A DNA stretch of 39,956 nt from JBAWAP01 sp049589355. Lineage in GTDB: Bacteria > Chloroflexota > Anaerolineae > VGOG01. The translations under genes were made by a program, and so were the position numbers. The stretch covers positions 1 through 39,956 of the forward strand of contig JBAWAP010000056.1 in assembly GCA_049589355.1 (NCBI GenBank), written 5' to 3'. Below are positions 38,051-39,956 of this stretch, piece after piece (within the stretch, counting starts at the first letter, position 1; each line of letters starts with the position of its first letter). Below the pieces are notes generated by a model. That model did no database searches and was not told the origin of the DNA. It was given only the letters and a program-made list of their open reading frames with translations.

Positions 38051-38079
38051 TTGACAAAAATGGTAAATTGTGCTATTTT
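38051..38079 (+). promoter_or_regulatory. Extended -10 promoter upstream of a terminator and csp
   Basis: TTGACA (38051-38056), 17-bp spacer, TATTTT (38074-38079) preceded by TGC (extended -10). The expected start is about 38086. Confidence 0.7.
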
Positions 38080-38085
38080 TACAGC

Positions 38086-38166
38086 GTAAGAACGGCAGGT
38101 TTCTGTGTTGGGGATCACTTAATTGATTTACCGCCAGAGGTTCTTGTCCGCTCTGGCGGTTTTTGG
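38086..38166 (+). ncRNA. Candidate small RNA or csp leader ending at a terminator
   Basis: A stretch of about 80 bases between a strong promoter and a textbook terminator on the same strand, with no open frame of note. It may be a free small RNA, or an attenuated leader of the cold-shock gene 140 bases further on. No known RNA family is recognised. Confidence 0.35.
38130..38166 (+). terminator. Intrinsic terminator upstream of csp
   Basis: ACCGCCAGAG (38130-38139) and CTCTGGCGGT (38151-38160), perfect 10-bp stem followed by TTTTT. Confidence 0.85.
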
Positions 38167-38308
38167 TTCAGTGTGCTCGTTGCGTTCGATTCGAAGCTGA
38201 CGGCAACTTCGCACCCCCAAAGCAAAGGCCATTATCGAGAGCCCGTCCGCTTAGGGATCGAGCTTCGAGGATAAAAGCAACAGAAGTAAGAAGGAGGTAT
38301 CAAAGGAG

Positions 38309-38527
38309 ATGGAGAGAATCACTGGCACCGTCAAGTGGTTCAGTCGCGTGAAAGGCTACGGTTTCATCCAGCCTGATGGCGAGAACCAAGAGGATGTTTT
38401 TGTGCACTACTCGGCACTCGAGGGTGCAGGGTTCCGCAACCTGAACGAGGGCGAAAGGGTGGAGTTCTCTACTGAGGACAGCCCCAAAGGCCCTCAGGCT
38501 GTCAATGTAGTCAAGCTTGGCGTTTAG
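38309..38527 (+). CDS. csp: Cold-shock domain protein
   Basis: 72 residues, a complete CspA-type OB fold. RNP1 is K-G-Y-G-F-I-Q (residues 15-21) and RNP2 is D-V-F-V-H-Y (29-34); W10 and the basic and aromatic surface are present. It binds single-stranded RNA/DNA and melts RNA structure. ATG 38309 is preceded by both AAGGAGG (38291) and AAAGGAG just before the start. The long 5' region with a terminator-like hairpin (38130-38166) would be a natural place for attenuation or antitermination, as cold-shock mRNAs are often controlled through their leader. RNase J follows after a terminator. Confidence 0.95.
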   Translation: MERITGTVKWFSRVKGYGFIQPDGENQEDVFVHYSALEGAGFRNLNEGERVEFSTEDSPKGPQAVNVVKLGV

Positions 38528-38584
38528 TTAGGACGGCTACAACGCCAACTTCGTAGCCTGGCCTTCAAGGCTTGGCGCGATAAC

Positions 38585-38622
38585 AAAGACCCCGACGCAG
38601 GTTGTGCCTCGTCGGGGTCTTT
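38585..38622 (+). terminator. Intrinsic terminator after csp
   Basis: AAAGACCCCGACG (38585-38597) and CGTCGGGGTCTTT (38610-38622), perfect 13-bp stem with 12-base loop, ending in a T run. Confidence 0.92.
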
Positions 38623-38655
38623 CGTTGATTCATCATTAAACTGGAGTATGAAAAC

Positions 38656-39956
38656 ATGACAAACAAATTACGGATCATTCCCCTGGGAGGACTGGGGGAA
38701 GTGGGCAAAAACATGATGGTTCTAGAGTATGGCAAGAACATCATCATCATTGACGCGGGGATCATGTTCCCTGAGAACGATATGCTGGGCGTTGATTTTA
38801 TCATCCCCGATTTCAACTATCTTATGGACAAGAAGGACATCGTGCGGGGCATCATCCTCACTCACGGCCACGAGGACCACGTGGGGGGCCTTCCCTACGT
38901 GCTCCAGGAGATCAAGGCTCCTATCTACACCACCAAGCTGACCCGCGGCCTGGCGGAAGTGAAACTGAAAGAGAACCACCTGCTGGACGAGACAGAACTG
39001 AACACCACCCAGCCTGGTGATAGCATAGCCCTGGGGCCTTTCCGTGTCGAGTTCTTCCACGTCTGTCACAGCATCCCCGACGGGGTGGGGTTGGCCATTG
39101 AGACGCCTGCGGGCCTGGTGGTCCACTCCGGCGACTTTAAGTTTGACTATACCCCGGTGGACGGCAAACCCACCGATTTCGCCAAGCTGGCAGAGTTAGG
39201 GGGGCGAGGGGTCCTGGTGCTGCTGTCCGATAGCACCAATGCCGAGCGGCCGGGGTTCACCCCCTCGGAGAGGGTCATTAACGATGCCTTCGAGCAGGTT
39301 TTCCAGAAGGCGGAAGGACGCATCATCGTAGGCACCTTTGCCTCCCTTATCTCCCGCATCCAACAGGTGATCAACTCCGCCATCCGCCACGAGCGCAAGG
39401 TGGCCATCGCCGGACACAGCATGGTCGAGAACGTGCGCATGGCCCAGGAGTTGGGATATCTATCCATCCCGTCGGATGTCCTGATCAAGCTGGATGATGT
39501 CGGCAAGCTGCCCCAGCACAAGGTGGTCATCATAGCCACGGGAACTCAGGGTGAGCCCTCCTCGGCCCTGGCCCGTATGGCCATCGGCCGGCACCCTCGG
39601 ATCAAGATCATCCCCGGCGATACGGTCATCATCTCATCCCACGCTATCCCAGGCAACGAGGAGATGATCCACCGCACCATCAATCGCCTCTTTCAACAGG
39701 GAGCCAACGTGATGTACGAACAGATTTCGCCGGTGCACGTCTCGGGCCACGCCAGCCAGGATGAACAGAGGCTGCTCATCCACCTGATCAAACCCAGGTA
39801 CTTCGTGCCCATTCACGGCGAGTTGCGACACCTGACCCAGCATGCTCGGATCGCTCAGGAGATGGGCGTCCCCGCTGCCAATACCATGGTCGTGGAGAAC
39901 GGCTACATCTTGGAGTTCGATGGAGAGAGCGGTCGAATCGGTGAGCGAGTGCCTGG
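38656..39956 (+). CDS. rnj: Ribonuclease J (3' end beyond the window)
   Basis: 433 residues are visible, open to the right edge; full-length RNase J is about 555. ATG 38656 begins T-N-K-L-R-I-I-P-L-G-G-L-G-E-V-G-K-N-M, the RNase J start. The metallo-beta-lactamase zinc motif is T-H-G-H-E-D-H-V-G-G (about 71-80), with H-S-I-P-D-G (about 138-143), the ligand Asp in H-S-G-D-F-K (about 159) and S-D-S-T-N (about 185). The beta-CASP part follows with G-T-F-A-S, A-G-H-S-M, A-T-G-T-Q-G-E-P and S-G-H-A-S-Q-D, and the metal-site P-I-H-G-E. It is a 5'-3' exo- and endoribonuclease that matures rRNA and degrades mRNA. It pairs functionally with YhaM in this window. Confidence 0.95.
   Translation, partial: MTNKLRIIPLGGLGEVGKNMMVLEYGKNIIIIDAGIMFPENDMLGVDFIIPDFNYLMDKKDIVRGIILTHGHEDHVGGLPYVLQEIKAPIYTTKLTRGLAEVKLKENHLLDETELNTTQPGDSIALGPFRVEFFHVCHSIPDGVGLAIETPAGLVVHSGDFKFDYTPVDGKPTDFAKLAELGGRGVLVLLSDSTNAERPGFTPSERVINDAFEQVFQKAEGRIIVGTFASLISRIQQVINSAIRHERKVAIAGHSMVENVRMAQELGYLSIPSDVLIKLDDVGKLPQHKVVIIATGTQGEPSSALARMAIGRHPRIKIIPGDTVIISSHAIPGNEEMIHRTINRLFQQGANVMYEQISPVHVSGHASQDEQRLLIHLIKPRYFVPIHGELRHLTQHARIAQEMGVPAANTMVVENGYILEFDGESGRIGERVP

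Overview
The window is about 40 kb of fairly GC-rich bacterial DNA. It most resembles a Chloroflexota (Anaerolineae-type) chromosome. The signs are Thr/Pro 'TPTPT' linkers on exported proteins, two exported proteins ending in a YR-x-x-LPL tail, a Gram-positive-style set of RNA and nucleotide-signalling genes (RNase J, YhaM, a DarA-type c-di-AMP receptor), and many dispersed palindromic and 7-bp tandem repeats. This is inference; no rRNA or other marker gene is present. I saw no tRNA, rRNA or CRISPR array.

Layout. 1-5.1 kb: the end of an exported NHL-like protein, a Ca2+/cation:H+ antiporter, a minus-strand toxin-antitoxin-like pair whose TumE-type toxin gene is broken, and a secreted multidomain glycoside hydrolase. 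5.3-12.3 kb: a nitroreductase, then a same-strand cluster of two DUF488 proteins, a GxxExxY nuclease-like gene, a dual-OB-like protein, a giant DUF559-TPR-RecQ fusion and a truncated UPF0158 remnant. 12.3-19.2 kb (minus strand): penicillin-acylase-family hydrolase, P2-type cation ATPase, its probable ArsR/SmtB regulator with a clear promoter and operator, and alanine racemase with a long leader. 19.8-21.2 kb: an M14 peptidase. 21.3-25 kb (minus strand): a methyltransferase-like protein with altered catalytic motifs, and the exoribonuclease YhaM. 25.2-29.2 kb: LysM lipoprotein, DarA, DinB-like protein, SLC13/TrkA-C permease. 29.4-38 kb: a cell-surface polysaccharide block (anchored glycoside hydrolase, GT39, GT2, PAP2) interrupted by a compact N4-cytosine methylase plus XcyI-like restriction pair. 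38-40 kb: a small promoter-terminator unit, cold-shock protein and the start of RNase J.

The most unusual region is 6.98-8.92 kb. Two unrelated PD-(D/E)XK nuclease-type ORFs sit side by side, and each is bracketed by its own pair of palindromic repeats in direct orientation. The second repeat-nuclease-repeat unit has landed between the dual-OB gene and recQ. Its repeats are translated: one forms the tail of the dual-OB protein and the other forms an in-frame linker joining the nuclease to the helicase. This suggests non-autonomous or self-mobilising REP-like elements that carry nuclease genes, analogous to but distinct from REP/RAYT systems.

A second theme is degenerate heptanucleotide tandem repeats with different sequences at no fewer than eight loci. 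Two of them lie directly after start codons (a DUF488 gene and a GT2 gene, the latter with five perfect 7-mers), where a change in copy number would shift the reading frame. Other mobile traces include a 112-bp MITE with long terminal inverted repeats and an 8-bp target duplication, and REP-like hairpins translated inside the GT39 gene.
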